NCBI GenBank assembly: GCA_946408315.1
Contig: CAMJRV010000013.1
Location: 1 to 17,335, forward strand
Length of the DNA: 17,335 nucleotides
Direction: 5' to 3'
Source: an uncultured Bacillota bacterium
Lineage (GTDB): Bacteria > Bacillota > Clostridia > Peptostreptococcales > Anaerovoracaceae
Position numbers and translations under genes: made by a program. Shown piece after piece: positions 6,183 through 14,464 of the stretch (its first letter is position 1; each line of letters starts with the position of its first letter). The notes beneath the pieces were generated by a model that ran no database searches, had not been told where the DNA came from, and saw only the letters and a program-made list of their open reading frames with translations.

Positions 6183-8312
6183 TCAACGCTTCAGCATTCC
6201 GAGCACATCGAGAGGAAGGTCGTTGATCACGGCGTGATTCGGGTTGAAGATCAGGGAACTCTCATCCAGCTTCAGTCCGAACAGGGCTCCCTCGTCCACG
6301 GCGGCGTGAAGATTCCGGACGCTCACCGAATCTCCCGCATTTACCACCGGAAGCCCTGCCGCAGCCAGCTCGTCAAAGAAGCTGTGATCCGGCCTGACGT
6401 GGCAGTTCACCACCGTATCCGCTTCCACGCTGAATTGGTTGAAATCACGGTCCATCAGAATGACCTGACCGTCCATAATCCGGTAGACCGTCGTATTCTC
6501 CAAAACGGTGACGGGATGCGGGTATGCTTTTTTATCCTCCAGGCCCTCCGCATGCTCCTGGCGAAAGTTCTTCCGGGTGACATACATGTGGATCACTTCA
6601 AGCCGCGCTCCCAATTCCTTTTCTTCCGTCACCACCGTGACCTCCTTGCCGATGGAGGCAAGAAATTCAGCCGTGTCTACGGCGGCGAAGTGATCGCCCC
6701 ATACGATGACCTTCTGGCCGACTTTCTGCATTCGGCGGTCTCCCGGATGGTGTTCACAGTTCTCTTTCGGACAGGCCAGAACCTTCTGAAACGGCACCAC
6801 CATCGGATGGTCGTTTCCGACGCAGTCGGGCAGGTGGGATACGGCCCCTGTCGCGTTCAGCACGATATCGTATTCCTTCAGTTCTTCCACTGTCGGCGCG
6901 TGGTTCAGCCGGATATCAACGTCCAGCTTTTTCAGCTGCAGACGAATCCAGTCCGAATACCATTTCATCTTATCCTTGCCGGGAACGACGCAGCAGCTTA
7001 AGATTGCTCCGCCCAATTCCCCGGTCTTTTCATAAACCGTGACCTGATGGCCTCTGACGGTGGCAAGGCGGGCCGCTTCCATTCCTGCGGGGCCTCCGCC
7101 CACGACGGCAACCCTCACCGGCTTTTTCGCCGGTTCCAGCTCATCAAATTCCATATGACCGCAGGCGGGATTGATGGCGCACTGGATTTCCTTTTTCGCC
7201 ATCATGGATTCCTGCCAGCAGCCGGTCAGGCAGCTGATACATTTGCGGATTTCATCGTCTTTGCCCATGGCGGCCTTGATGGGCCAGTATGGATCTGCCA
7301 GAAGCTGACGGGCAAGTCCGACCATGTCCGCCTTGCCCTCTTCCAGGAGTCCCTCACAATAGTCGGGATTCCGCAGCACGCGGTTGCAGATGGTGGGGAT
7401 GGAAACCGCCTGTTTGATCGTATAGGCCGCTTCCACCTGCCAGCCTTCATCGTACTGCATCGGGCAGAATCCGGCTCCGGGGGTTTCCTGAATGCAGCAG
7501 CTCAGGTCCAGGCAGGCTACGCCGGCCTTTTCAAACTCCTGCGCCACCAGAACGCTTTCATCGAGACGGCGGGAGCCGTCCAGAAATTCATCGATGGAAT
7601 AGCGGACAAAGATCGGAAAGTCCCTGCCGCATTTCTTCTGGATCGAAGCCACGATAGCCAGCGGAAAGCGCATACGGTTTTCAAAGCTTCCGCCGAACCG
7701 ATCGTTTCTCCGGTTGAGATAAGGGCTCATGAACTGGGAGATCAGATAGCCGTGGGCGGCGTGGAGCTCTACGCCGTCAAACCCGGCCTGCTTCACGCGC
7801 CATGCTGCGTCGGAGAATTTTTCGATCATGTCAAGACACTCTTCCGTCGTGATTCCCCGAACTTCCTTCCCTTTTTCCTCGGCGTTTTCAAAAACAATTT
7901 CGTGTCCGGCGCTCCAGGGGAGCTTGACGACCATATCGTTGGTGGACATCGTATTATAGCGGGGGATGGCGCACTGCCTTCCGGGATGCTGCAGCTGCAC
8001 GATACATTTTGCGCCGTACTTGTGCATGGAAGCGGCAAGCCGTGTCAAGCCGGGAATATAATTGTCGTTGTCCGCGACGAGGCAGGTGACGGTAGGACGT
8101 CCTGTGGCGGAATCCGGCGTCGTCGCGCCGACCACGATGAGGCCCGTTCCTCCCTTTGCAATCTGGGAGTGATGATGGATATCCCGCTCATTGACAGAGC
8201 CGTCGGCATTGGAAGAGCTGATATCGGTAGGAACATGGCAGATTCGGTTTGGGATTACCATGCCGCCGATTTTCAGCGGCTGAAAGAGATAGTGATACGC
8301 TTTGCTTTGCAT
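6183..8312 (-). CDS. Old Yellow Enzyme/FAD two-domain reductase (FadH/BaiCD/enoate reductase family)
   Basis: 709 residues; ATG at 8312 with GGGAGG six bases upstream. Residues 1-345 form the FMN TIM barrel of the OYE family: FQPLKIGGMVIPNRI, VQLQHPGRQ (105-113), FDGVELHAAHGYLISQF (178-194, with Y189 at the FadH active-site tyrosine position), NRRNDRFGGSFENR and GLARQLLADP. C358, C361, C365 and C378 should hold a 4Fe-4S cluster. From about residue 399 an FAD domain begins (VAVVGGGPAGMEAAR), followed by an NAD(P)H-binding part around 533-560 (KVIVWGDHFAAVDTAEFL). Family members reduce activated C=C bonds (2,4-dienoyl-CoA, cinnamate/enoates, bile-acid intermediates) using NAD(P)H through FAD, Fe-S and FMN. 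The substrate here cannot be read from sequence. It stands alone behind an AraC-type regulator gene and ends at its own terminator. Confidence 0.9.
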   Translation of the reverse strand: MQSKAYHYLFQPLKIGGMVIPNRICHVPTDISSSNADGSVNERDIHHHSQIAKGGTGLIVVGATTPDSATGRPTVTCLVADNDNYIPGLTRLAASMHKYGAKCIVQLQHPGRQCAIPRYNTMSTNDMVVKLPWSAGHEIVFENAEEKGKEVRGITTEECLDMIEKFSDAAWRVKQAGFDGVELHAAHGYLISQFMSPYLNRRNDRFGGSFENRMRFPLAIVASIQKKCGRDFPIFVRYSIDEFLDGSRRLDESVLVAQEFEKAGVACLDLSCCIQETPGAGFCPMQYDEGWQVEAAYTIKQAVSIPTICNRVLRNPDYCEGLLEEGKADMVGLARQLLADPYWPIKAAMGKDDEIRKCISCLTGCWQESMMAKKEIQCAINPACGHMEFDELEPAKKPVRVAVVGGGPAGMEAARLATVRGHQVTVYEKTGELGGAILSCCVVPGKDKMKWYSDWIRLQLKKLDVDIRLNHAPTVEELKEYDIVLNATGAVSHLPDCVGNDHPMVVPFQKVLACPKENCEHHPGDRRMQKVGQKVIVWGDHFAAVDTAEFLASIGKEVTVVTEEKELGARLEVIHMYVTRKNFRQEHAEGLEDKKAYPHPVTVLENTTVYRIMDGQVILMDRDFNQFSVEADTVVNCHVRPDHSFFDELAAAGLPVVNAGDSVSVRNLHAAVDEGALFGLKLDESSLIFNPNHAVINDLPLDVLGMLKR

Positions 8313-8338
8313 AAGAAACCTCCCTGATACGTTGAAAT

Positions 8339-8360
8339 TTGATCGTATAAATGAGATCAA
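8339..8360. promoter_or_regulatory. Inverted repeat upstream of the reductase gene
   Basis: TTGATC (8339-8344) and GATCAA (8355-8360) flank ten AT-rich bases, 27 bases before the reductase start. It might bind a regulator or shape the mRNA leader. I could not find a convincing -35/-10 pair in 8313-8425. Confidence 0.25.
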
Positions 8361-8423
8361 CCGTTACACACAGCTTATCAAGAACAGGGATAAGAAGAAA
8401 TATCAGGAAAGGCAAAAAGACTG

Positions 8424-8456
8424 TCAAAAACGGCTGCTTATTCTCTCCGCAGCCGT
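8424..8456 (-). terminator. Terminator after the AraC-type gene
   Basis: ACGGCTGC (8430-8437) pairs with GCAGCCGT (8449-8456) around an 11-base loop. On the minus strand it is followed by TTTTTG. T-rich sequence also follows on the plus strand. The distal arm begins with the same cggct that starts the adjacent 28-base repeats. Confidence 0.75.
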
Positions 8457-8511
8457 CTTTTTCTTTTATAGTGCTCTGAGCCGTCTTTCTTTTTCACAGC
8501 GCTCTGAGCCG
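8451..8511 (-). repeat. 28-base tandem duplication of the 3' end of the AraC-type gene
   Basis: Copy 1 (8511-8484) contains the last five codons and stop, cgg ctc aga gcg ctg tga (RLRAL, stop), plus aaaagaaaga. Copy 2 (8483-8456) reads cgg ctc aga gca cta taa, again RLRAL and stop. A third start, cggct, runs into the terminator stem. The copies differ at five positions of 28, all transitions. The changes within the codons are synonymous or swap one stop codon for another. Confidence 0.85.
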
Positions 8512-9357
8512 CCTGCGATAGTCGCCGGGAGTTGCTTTTTCATGAAATTCAAAGATTTTGTAAAAACTGTACAGATTGGAAAACCCCGCCTGGGCTGCGA
8601 TTTCAGAAACGGTCATATCGCTGTCTGCCAGCAGCCTCTTGGCCGCCTGATACCGAAGGCCGATCAGATATTCCTTGAAACCGACGTGCATCGTCTCCTG
8701 AAAGAGGTGGCGGAAACGGGAAACGCTTAAAAAGACCACCTTTGCCACTTCCTCCAGCGTGACGGCTTCCATGAAATGCTGCTCCATATATTCTATAGCA
8801 GGACGAAGCTTCCGGTAACGGTCCGTAACCGTATGCGCCGTATCATCCAGATCGTAATATCCGAGCAGCTCCGCCAGGATCACCCGAAGCTTCGCGCTGA
8901 TCAAATGGCGATATCCGGGCCGGCGGCGGCGGTTTTCCCATATGATATCGGAAAGGAGCGCTTTCAGCTTTTTGCCGAAATCTCCGTCCCCATCGATTTT
9001 ATTGCAGAATTCTCCCGGGCGGTACAAAAAGGGAAGGAGATATTCGTAGTCAAATTTTTGGTCGGCGTTGTGAAGGATGAACTGAGGATAAAAGATCAGA
9101 AACGTAAACGAAGCTATCGTTCCGGCATGGGAAAAGGCGCCGTGCTTTTCCATGTTGTTGACGATAAAGATATCGCCCGGAGCATAGGAATAGGTCTTTT
9201 TTTCAAAGACAAATTCCCCGGTTCCCCCGGTACATAACGCAATCTGGTCATAGTTGTGCCAGTGAACGTCGACGTCGGATTCGTCGACGATATAATCCAC
9301 ACAGTCAAACTCAAAGCCTACCGGCAGATCATATTTCCAAAAGAAGAGATTCCGCAT
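8494..9357 (-). CDS. AraC-family transcriptional regulator with N-terminal cupin-like sensor
   Basis: 287 residues; ATG at 9357 with GGAGG seven bases upstream. The N-terminal half looks like an AraC cupin-type ligand domain: VHWHNYDQIALCTGGTGEFVF (31-51), then YAPGDIFIVNNMEKHG (58-73). The C-terminal hundred residues carry two helix-turn-helix units. The first is LEEVAKVVFLSVSRFRHLFQETM (201-223). The second is MTVSEIAAQAGFSNLYSFYKIFEF (248-271), followed by the conserved ATPGDYRR. It probably senses a small molecule and controls the OYE/FAD reductase gene 181 bases downstream on the same strand. Both genes have separate terminators. Its last codons are duplicated beyond the stop. The ligand is unknown. 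Confidence 0.9.
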   Translation of the reverse strand: MRNLFFWKYDLPVGFEFDCVDYIVDESDVDVHWHNYDQIALCTGGTGEFVFEKKTYSYAPGDIFIVNNMEKHGAFSHAGTIASFTFLIFYPQFILHNADQKFDYEYLLPFLYRPGEFCNKIDGDGDFGKKLKALLSDIIWENRRRRPGYRHLISAKLRVILAELLGYYDLDDTAHTVTDRYRKLRPAIEYMEQHFMEAVTLEEVAKVVFLSVSRFRHLFQETMHVGFKEYLIGLRYQAAKRLLADSDMTVSEIAAQAGFSNLYSFYKIFEFHEKATPGDYRRRLRAL

Positions 9358-9384
9358 AATTCTTCCTCCATAAAACGTACCTTT

Positions 9385-9413
9385 ACTTTACCTCGGGATT
9401 CAGGCGGGGTCAA
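9385..9413 (-). promoter_or_regulatory. Promoter of the AraC-type gene
   Basis: Minus strand TTGACC (9413-9408), 17-base spacer, TAAAGT (9390-9385), 27 bases before the start codon. The -35 box matches consensus at five of six positions. Confidence 0.55.
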
Positions 9414-9433
9414 CGAGAAAAATTTTTGCTGCG

Positions 9434-9473
9434 AAAAAAAATTTATGGCAGAGCGACACTCTGCCATAAATTT
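9434..9473 (-). terminator. Terminator of the rbs operon
   Basis: A 15-base perfect inverted repeat, aaatttatggcagag (9439-9453) with ctctgccataaattt (9459-9473), and a 5-base loop. On the minus strand the stem runs into a T tract. It lies 47 bases after the rbsB stop. Confidence 0.88.
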
Positions 9474-9520
9474 ATGAATTGCATACTTTTAATTTTCTTT
9501 GGACTCATCCGAAATTTTTG

Positions 9521-10429
9521 TTATTTCGTAACGAGGGCGAGTTCAACAGGGATATAAGCGTCTACGGTTTCTCCGGCGATCACCTTCATAGCCGTGTCAA
9601 CGCCCTGTCCGCCGATTTCTTTCGGAAGCTGCTGTACGGTAGCTGCCATTTCTCCCGCCTTGACTGCTTTTACAGCGTCGTCTGTGGCGTCAAAACCGAC
9701 AACGAGGATATCTCTTCCGGATGCCTTGATCGCTTCCAGAGCGCCAAGAGCCATCTCGTCGTTGTGAGCGAATACCGCGTTGATTTCAGGCTGAGCCTGG
9801 AGGATGTTTTCCATTACGGACAGTCCCTGAGCTCTGTCAAAATTGGCTGTCTGCTTTGCAACGACTTCCAGTCCGCTTCCTGCGATTGCAGAGTTGAAGC
9901 CTTCGCCTCTGTCTCTCGCGGCAGATGCGCCCGGAATTCCTTCCAGTTCAACTACTTTGCCTTTTCCGCCGAGCTGTTCGACGATGAATTCACCGGCCAT
10001 TTTTCCGCCTGCGACGTTGTCGGAAGCGATGTGGGCCACGACTTCACCGGAATTGGCCGATCTGTCAAGAGTGATGACCGGAATTCCCGCGTCATTGGCT
10101 GCTGCAACCGCATTTCCGACTGCGTCGGAGTCGGTCGGGTTGATCATGATGAGGTCAACCTTCTGTGTAATCAGGTCTTCAACATTTGACATTTCCGTAG
10201 CGGAGTCATCCTGAGAGTCAAGTACGACGAGGGTAGCGCCGAGTTCGTCGGCCTTCGCCTGAGCGCCGTCTCTCAAGTCAACAAAGAAAGGATTGTTCAA
10301 TGTGGAAACGACCAGACCAATCGTTGCGCCTCCGTCTGCCGCAGGCTCTTTTTCTGTGTCTCCGCCTCCGCAGCCGAACATTCCGACGGCCATGATGAGT
10401 ACCAGTAACACTACGAATACTTTTTTCAT
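9521..10429 (-). CDS. rbsB: Ribose ABC transporter substrate-binding lipoprotein
   Basis: 302 residues; ATG at 10429 behind AGGAGGAGAAGAAA. A lipoprotein signal ([20 protein letters not shown]) ends in a lipobox with the lipidated C20, followed by a short acidic linker. The mature part is a type I periplasmic-binding-protein fold of the RbsB kind: [92 protein letters not shown] and [15 protein letters not shown]. It binds ribose on the outer face of the membrane and delivers it to RbsC. It is the last gene of the operon, the same position as in B. subtilis, 89 bases after rbsC, and ends at a strong terminator. The operon context makes ribose the likely ligand rather than another pentose. Confidence 0.94.
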   Translation of the reverse strand: MKKVFVVLLVLIMAVGMFGCGGGDTEKEPAADGGATIGLVVSTLNNPFFVDLRDGAQAKADELGATLVVLDSQDDSATEMSNVEDLITQKVDLIMINPTDSDAVGNAVAAANDAGIPVITLDRSANSGEVVAHIASDNVAGGKMAGEFIVEQLGGKGKVVELEGIPGASAARDRGEGFNSAIAGSGLEVVAKQTANFDRAQGLSVMENILQAQPEINAVFAHNDEMALGALEAIKASGRDILVVGFDATDDAVKAVKAGEMAATVQQLPKEIGGQGVDTAMKVIAGETVDAYIPVELALVTK

Positions 10430-10518
10430 TTTCTTCTCCTCCTAGAAACTTTGTTATAGTTGATCTATTGATCTATCTCCAACCCTTACCCTCTTTTGAC
10501 AGGGCTCAGGTCAAAAAC

Positions 10519-11487
10519 CTATCGGGAAGCCTTCTGTTTTCGGTCGAGCAGGACGGCGATCAGAATCACGACGCCCTTTGCCACATCCTGATAATAGGAA
10601 GGGACCTGCAGAAGGTTCAGCGCATTGTTCAGAAGTCCTATGATCAGCGCGCCGATCACTGTTCCGGAAATCGTTCCAATCCCACCCGACATGCTGGTGC
10701 CTCCCAGCACGACCGCGGCGATGGCGTCCAGTTCATAGCCGGCTCCGGCCGTAGGCTGGGCCGAGCCCAGTCTTGAGGTGAGGATGATCCCCGCCAGCGC
10801 CGCCAGAAGGCCGGACGCGCCGTATACGAACAGCTTTACATTGTCTATCTTGATCGCCGAGTACATGGTGGCCTCTTCATTTGACCCCAGGGAATAGATG
10901 TACCGGCCCATCCGCAGATGCCGCAGGATATAATAAGCGATGATGAATACGAGGATCATGATATAGATCGGAATCGGAATGTTCAGGATATAACCGGTCC
11001 CTATCTTGGAAAAGATGAGCGAGTCCGCCCCTCCTCTGGCGCTGATGGGTTTTCCCTGGGTGTAGACCAGCGTAAAGCCTCTCAGCAGCGTCATGGTTCC
11101 CAGTGTCGCGATAAATGGCTGCAATCTTCCTTTGCTGATCAGCAGCCCGTTTACCAGGCCGATTCCCAGGCCGAGAAGCAGAGTGATCAGAATGACAAGG
11201 ACCACGTCCATTCCCGAAGCGATCAGCGTCGCCGCGATGGCTCCGCAGATGGCGAAGACCGATCCAACGGACAGGTCGATGCCTCCGATGAGGATGGCAA
11301 ACGTCATTCCCGCAGCAATCACAGCGTTGATGGAGGTCTGCCGCAGTACGGTGATGATGTTGCCCCAGGTCCAGAACCGGTCGTTCATGAGAGACATGAT
11401 CACGCACAGGATGAGCAAAACGATCAACGGCTTATTCCTCATCAGAATTTCTTTTATCGATTTTGAACTGAAAGACAATTTTTTCAT
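10519..11487 (-). CDS. rbsC: Ribose ABC transporter permease
   Basis: 322 residues; ATG at 11487, one base after the TAA of rbsA, so the two are likely translationally coupled. Multi-pass membrane protein of the BPD_transp_2 family with about 8-10 hydrophobic segments. Landmarks are AVIAAGMTFAILIGGIDLSVG, GLINGLLISKGRLQPFIATLGTM-like sequence (here LVNGLLISK), LLRGFTLVYTQGKPI, and, near residues 230-285, the loop region with GSAQPTAGAGYELDAIAAVV followed by LGGTSMSGGIGTISGTVIGA. It forms the ribose channel with RbsA on the inside and RbsB outside. Length and order match RbsC of B. subtilis and E. coli. Confidence 0.95.
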   Translation of the reverse strand: MKKLSFSSKSIKEILMRNKPLIVLLILCVIMSLMNDRFWTWGNIITVLRQTSINAVIAAGMTFAILIGGIDLSVGSVFAICGAIAATLIASGMDVVLVILITLLLGLGIGLVNGLLISKGRLQPFIATLGTMTLLRGFTLVYTQGKPISARGGADSLIFSKIGTGYILNIPIPIYIMILVFIIAYYILRHLRMGRYIYSLGSNEEATMYSAIKIDNVKLFVYGASGLLAALAGIILTSRLGSAQPTAGAGYELDAIAAVVLGGTSMSGGIGTISGTVIGALIIGLLNNALNLLQVPSYYQDVAKGVVILIAVLLDRKQKASR

Positions 11488-11488
11488 A

Positions 11489-12985
11489 TTAGTTCACGTC
11501 CTTCCCGACCGCCAGGCCCATAATTTTCTCCTGGGTGGCTTCCTCCCGGTTTAATATCCCCGTGATTTCCCCCTCGTGCATGACCATGATCCTGTCGCTC
11601 ATGCCCAGAATCTCCGGAATTTCGGAGGAGATCATGATGATGCTCATACCTTCTTTTTTAAACCGGTTGATCAACTCATAAATTTCTTTTTTCGCTCCCA
11701 CATCGACGCCTCGGGTCGGTTCGTCGAGAATCAGCACCTTCGGATTGGAATCCAGATTCTTGGCCAGAGAGACCTTCTGCTGATTTCCTCCGCTGAGATA
11801 TTTCAGGAGCTGCTTTGTCCCGGATGTTTTAATCGACATGCTGTCGACGTAGTGCTGGGCGGATTGTTCCTCTTTCGCCTTTGAAATATTGCCGATAACC
11901 CCGCTGTAGGCTTTCAGGGAAGCCAGCGTGATGTTCTCCCGCACGGAAAGGCCCAGCACGATGCCGTTGGCCTTCCGGTCCTCCGAAACGTAGGCGATTC
12001 CCTGGGCCAGCGCGTCGGTGGGGCTTGCAAGCCGCACCTTTCGGTTCTCCAGAAGGATATCTCCCCGATCCTTTTTATAAATTCCGTAAAGAGTCCGGGC
12101 CAGTTCCGTCCTCCCCGCCCCCATCAGGCCGGCTACGCCCAGAATTTCACCGTGACGCAGCTGGAATGAAACATTTCTGACAAACCGGTTATTCAGATCC
12201 TTTACATCTAAAACGACATCTCCCGGATCGCAGAGGACTCTGGGATATTGTTCGTCCAGCTTCCTTCCCACCATCATTTCTATGATCTTATCTTCGTCGA
12301 GCTCGCCGATGCTGCTTTCGCCGATCAGCTCCCCGTCTCTCAGGACGGTCACGTCGTCGCAGATTTCAAAGATCTCTTTCAGCCGGTGGGAAATGTATAC
12401 GATGCTGTGGCCCTGCTCCTTCAATTCTCTGATGACGGAGAACAGCTTTTCCGTCTCGGAAACCGTCAGCGCCCCGGTCGGTTCGTCCATGATGATGACT
12501 CTGGCGTTCAGGGAGAGCGCCTTGGCGATTTCAACGAGCTGCTGTTTGCCCACGCTGATATTTCCGACCAATTCTCTGGGGTCTTCATTTAAACCCAGCT
12601 TATCCAGCCACTTTCGGGCCTCCTCGTAAAGCTGTTTCCATTTGATGTTCCTTATCTTTGCAACCGGCTCTCTTCCGAGAAAGATATTTTCGCCGATGGA
12701 CAGGTGCCGGACCAGGTTGAGCTCCTGGTGGATGATCGCGATCCCGTTCTTCTGTGATTCCTTCGTGCTCGCAAAATTGACTTCCTTTCCGTCCATCAGG
12801 ATTTCCCCGGAGGTCTTCGAATAAACGCCGGTCAATATTTTCATCAGGGTTGATTTTCCCGCGCCATTTTCGCCGAGGAGCGCCATGATTCTGCCGTCGT
12901 AGACGTTAAAATCCACGCCCTTCAGCACATGGACGCCGGAAAATTCCTTCCTTATATTTTTCATCGATATAATTTTTTCAGGCAT
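11489..12985 (-). CDS. rbsA: Ribose ABC transporter ATP-binding protein (double ATPase)
   Basis: 498 residues; ATG at 12985 with GGGGAGGG four bases upstream. Two ABC ATPase halves lie in one chain, as in the sugar family CUT2. Half one has Walker A GENGAGKST (38-46), signature NISVGKQQLVEIAKAL (142-157), Walker B VIIMDEPTGAL (163-173) and the SH switch at 199-200. Half two has the usual degenerate Walker A region GLMGAGRTE (286-294), AYVSEDRKANG (331-341), signature LSGGNQQKVSLAKNL (397-411) and Walker B VLILDEPTRGVDVG (417-430). It powers ribose import with RbsC. Length agrees with the family norm of about 500. The gap to rbsD upstream holds an extra copy of the rbsD tail and a small hairpin. 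Confidence 0.95.
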   Translation of the reverse strand: MPEKIISMKNIRKEFSGVHVLKGVDFNVYDGRIMALLGENGAGKSTLMKILTGVYSKTSGEILMDGKEVNFASTKESQKNGIAIIHQELNLVRHLSIGENIFLGREPVAKIRNIKWKQLYEEARKWLDKLGLNEDPRELVGNISVGKQQLVEIAKALSLNARVIIMDEPTGALTVSETEKLFSVIRELKEQGHSIVYISHRLKEIFEICDDVTVLRDGELIGESSIGELDEDKIIEMMVGRKLDEQYPRVLCDPGDVVLDVKDLNNRFVRNVSFQLRHGEILGVAGLMGAGRTELARTLYGIYKKDRGDILLENRKVRLASPTDALAQGIAYVSEDRKANGIVLGLSVRENITLASLKAYSGVIGNISKAKEEQSAQHYVDSMSIKTSGTKQLLKYLSGGNQQKVSLAKNLDSNPKVLILDEPTRGVDVGAKKEIYELINRFKKEGMSIIMISSEIPEILGMSDRIMVMHEGEITGILNREEATQEKIMGLAVGKDVN

Positions 12986-13013
12986 AGAACCCTCCCCAAT
13001 ACCGCTGCCGGAA

Positions 13014-13040
13014 GGACCGCAATAAAGCTGCGTCCGGTCC
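13014..13040 (-). other. Small hairpin between rbsD and rbsA
   Basis: GGACCG (13014-13019) pairs with CGGTCC (13035-13040). An alternative inner stem CGCA/TGCG (13018-13021 with 13029-13032) would compete with it. No T tract follows on the minus strand, so it is more likely an mRNA processing or stability element than a terminator. Confidence 0.35.
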
Positions 13041-13053
13041 CCGCCGCGTCATC

Positions 13054-13107
13054 TTAGAATACGACCCCGAAAGACAGAATTTAGAATACAACCCCGGAAG
13101 ACAAAAT
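13054..13107 (-). repeat. 27-base tandem duplication of the rbsD 3' end
   Basis: Copy 1 (13107-13081) is the rbsD tail encoding ILSSGVVF and stop. Copy 2 (13080-13054) follows directly and would encode ILSFGVVF and stop. The copies match at 24 of 27 bases and all three differences are C/T transitions. Because 27 is a multiple of three, copy 2 is in frame behind the stop codon. Confidence 0.9.
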
Positions 13108-13500
13108 GATGTTCGCGTAAGGCGAGAACTCGCCTGTGCGGATCACCGCTCTGCCTGCCGCCGTCTTGCTCTTGAATTGCTCGTGAGGGACATACTCTAT
13201 CGTTATGACGATTTTCTCTTCTCGTTCCATCTGCTTGATCAGTTCCATCGCTTCATTATAAATCTGCGAGCTTGCCTTTTTTATTTCCTCCGCAAATACG
13301 ATCTTCTCCACTCTTAGCTCGGAGAGGACTGCCTTCAATACGGTCAGGAAATCGGGAACTCCCTTCGTGACAGCCAGGTCGATCTGCTTTACTCCGTCGG
13401 GGACAGGCAGTCCTGCATCGCCGATCACGAGCAGGTCGGTATGTCTCATGTTTGCGATCACATACGAGATCTCCGAGTTTAGCAACGTGCTTTTTTTCAT
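13081..13500 (-). CDS. rbsD: D-ribose pyranase
   Basis: 139 residues, the same length as E. coli RbsD. The ATG at 13500 is chosen because GAGAGG lies nine bases upstream and the N-terminus then reads MKKSTLLNSEISYVIANMRHTD as in the family; the longer reading would overlap rbsK. RbsD interconverts the pyranose and furanose forms of ribose so that ribokinase gets its substrate. H20 (catalytic), GDAGLPVP (27-34), D28 and the C-terminal RTGEFSPYANIILSSGVVF (121-139) are all present. It lies between rbsK (34-base gap) and rbsA, as in B. subtilis. The last nine codons, stop included, are repeated once immediately downstream. Confidence 0.95.
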   Translation of the reverse strand: MKKSTLLNSEISYVIANMRHTDLLVIGDAGLPVPDGVKQIDLAVTKGVPDFLTVLKAVLSELRVEKIVFAEEIKKASSQIYNEAMELIKQMEREEKIVITIEYVPHEQFKSKTAAGRAVIRTGEFSPYANIILSSGVVF

Positions 13501-13534
13501 ACTGGTTTTCCTCTCTGGCGTCTGACGCCGGTTT

Positions 13535-14464
13535 TTATGATTTAATATGGTCTTTGATCCATTGGTCAAAATGATTGACTTCTTCCAGGAGCGGCAGTGA
13601 GGGCTGCGCCCCTTCTTTTGTCACGGTCATGGCTCCCACCTTCATGGCAAAGCCGATGGCCTCTTCCATCGTTTTTCCTTCGCTCAGAAAAACCGCCAGC
13701 GCCGCATTGAAGCTGTCCCCCGCCGCGGTGGTGTCCACGGCGTTCACCCGGTAGGCGTCGTAATGAGCCGTACTGTTCCGATTCATGTGCAGCGCGCCTC
13801 TCGATCCCAGCGTGATCACCAGATCCTTTACGCCTTTTTCCAGCAGGATTGTTCCCGCCGCCTTGAGGTTTTCGAGGGTATCTGTCCTGTGGCCGCTCAG
13901 GAATTCCAGCTCTGTTTCGTTGGGCGTAAGAATATCCGTACGACGCAGGATTTCCTCATCCAGGACTGCGGCGGGCGCCGGATTCAGGATCACAAGCTTC
14001 CCTGCCGATTTTGCCGCGAAAATCGCAGCCTTTACCGTCTCCAGGGGGATCTCAAGCTGCAGCAGGATCACGTCAGTGTCGGTTACGACGTCCTTCATCC
14101 CGGCGATGTCTTCCGCCGTGATGCTGTAATTTGCGCCTGCGGCAACGGTAATGCTGTTGTCCCCCGAGCTTTCCACCTGAATGACCGCGACGCCGGTGGC
14201 GACATCCGGTTTTACCATAACATATTCTACGTCAACCCCATCGCTGCTGAGGGATTCCTTTAACTGTGCGCCGAAGGAATCCGCGCCGACGCAGCCGATC
14301 ATCCGAACATCAGCGCCGAGCTTCGCGGCTGCGCTCGCCTGGTTTGCACCCTTCCCCCCGGGCATCTGCCTGAAATTTCTTCCCAGCACCGTTTCGCCGG
14401 GGCGCGGAATCCGGTCTGCGTATACCACCAGATCCATATTTAAGCTTCCTGCAACAGTGATCAT
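13535..14464 (-). CDS. rbsK: Ribokinase
   Basis: 309 residues; ATG at 14464 overlaps the TGA of rbsR as ATGA, so translation is probably coupled. A PfkB-family sugar kinase that phosphorylates D-ribose to ribose 5-phosphate with ATP. Visible motifs are GSLNMDLVVYADRIPRPGET (6-25, first signature with substrate aspartate), MPGGKGANQASAAAKLGA (34-51), NPAPA (161-165), LTPNETE (179-185), TLGSRGA (218-224), and the second signature DTTAAGDSFNAAL (244-256) in which D250 is the catalytic base. All key residues are intact. With RbsD and the RbsACB transporter it feeds ribose into the pentose phosphate pathway. Confidence 0.96.
   Translation of the reverse strand: MITVAGSLNMDLVVYADRIPRPGETVLGRNFRQMPGGKGANQASAAAKLGADVRMIGCVGADSFGAQLKESLSSDGVDVEYVMVKPDVATGVAVIQVESSGDNSITVAAGANYSITAEDIAGMKDVVTDTDVILLQLEIPLETVKAAIFAAKSAGKLVILNPAPAAVLDEEILRRTDILTPNETELEFLSGHRTDTLENLKAAGTILLEKGVKDLVITLGSRGALHMNRNSTAHYDAYRVNAVDTTAAGDSFNAALAVFLSEGKTMEEAIGFAMKVGAMTVTKEGAQPSLPLLEEVNHFDQWIKDHIKS

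Noticed and set aside
7047..8327. 426-codon plus-strand open frame opposite the OYE/FAD reductase gene
   Set aside because: Antisense shadow of a well-supported gene, with a His/Gly/Asp-rich composition typical of reversed coding sequence.
10430..10518. Terminator or attenuator between rbsC and rbsB
   Set aside because: No stable hairpin with a T tract was found; the gap has only the rbsB ribosome binding site.
13501..13569. N-terminal extension of RbsD by 23 residues
   Set aside because: It overlaps rbsK and gives a protein longer than the constant family length of about 139; the ATG at 13500 has its own ribosome binding site.
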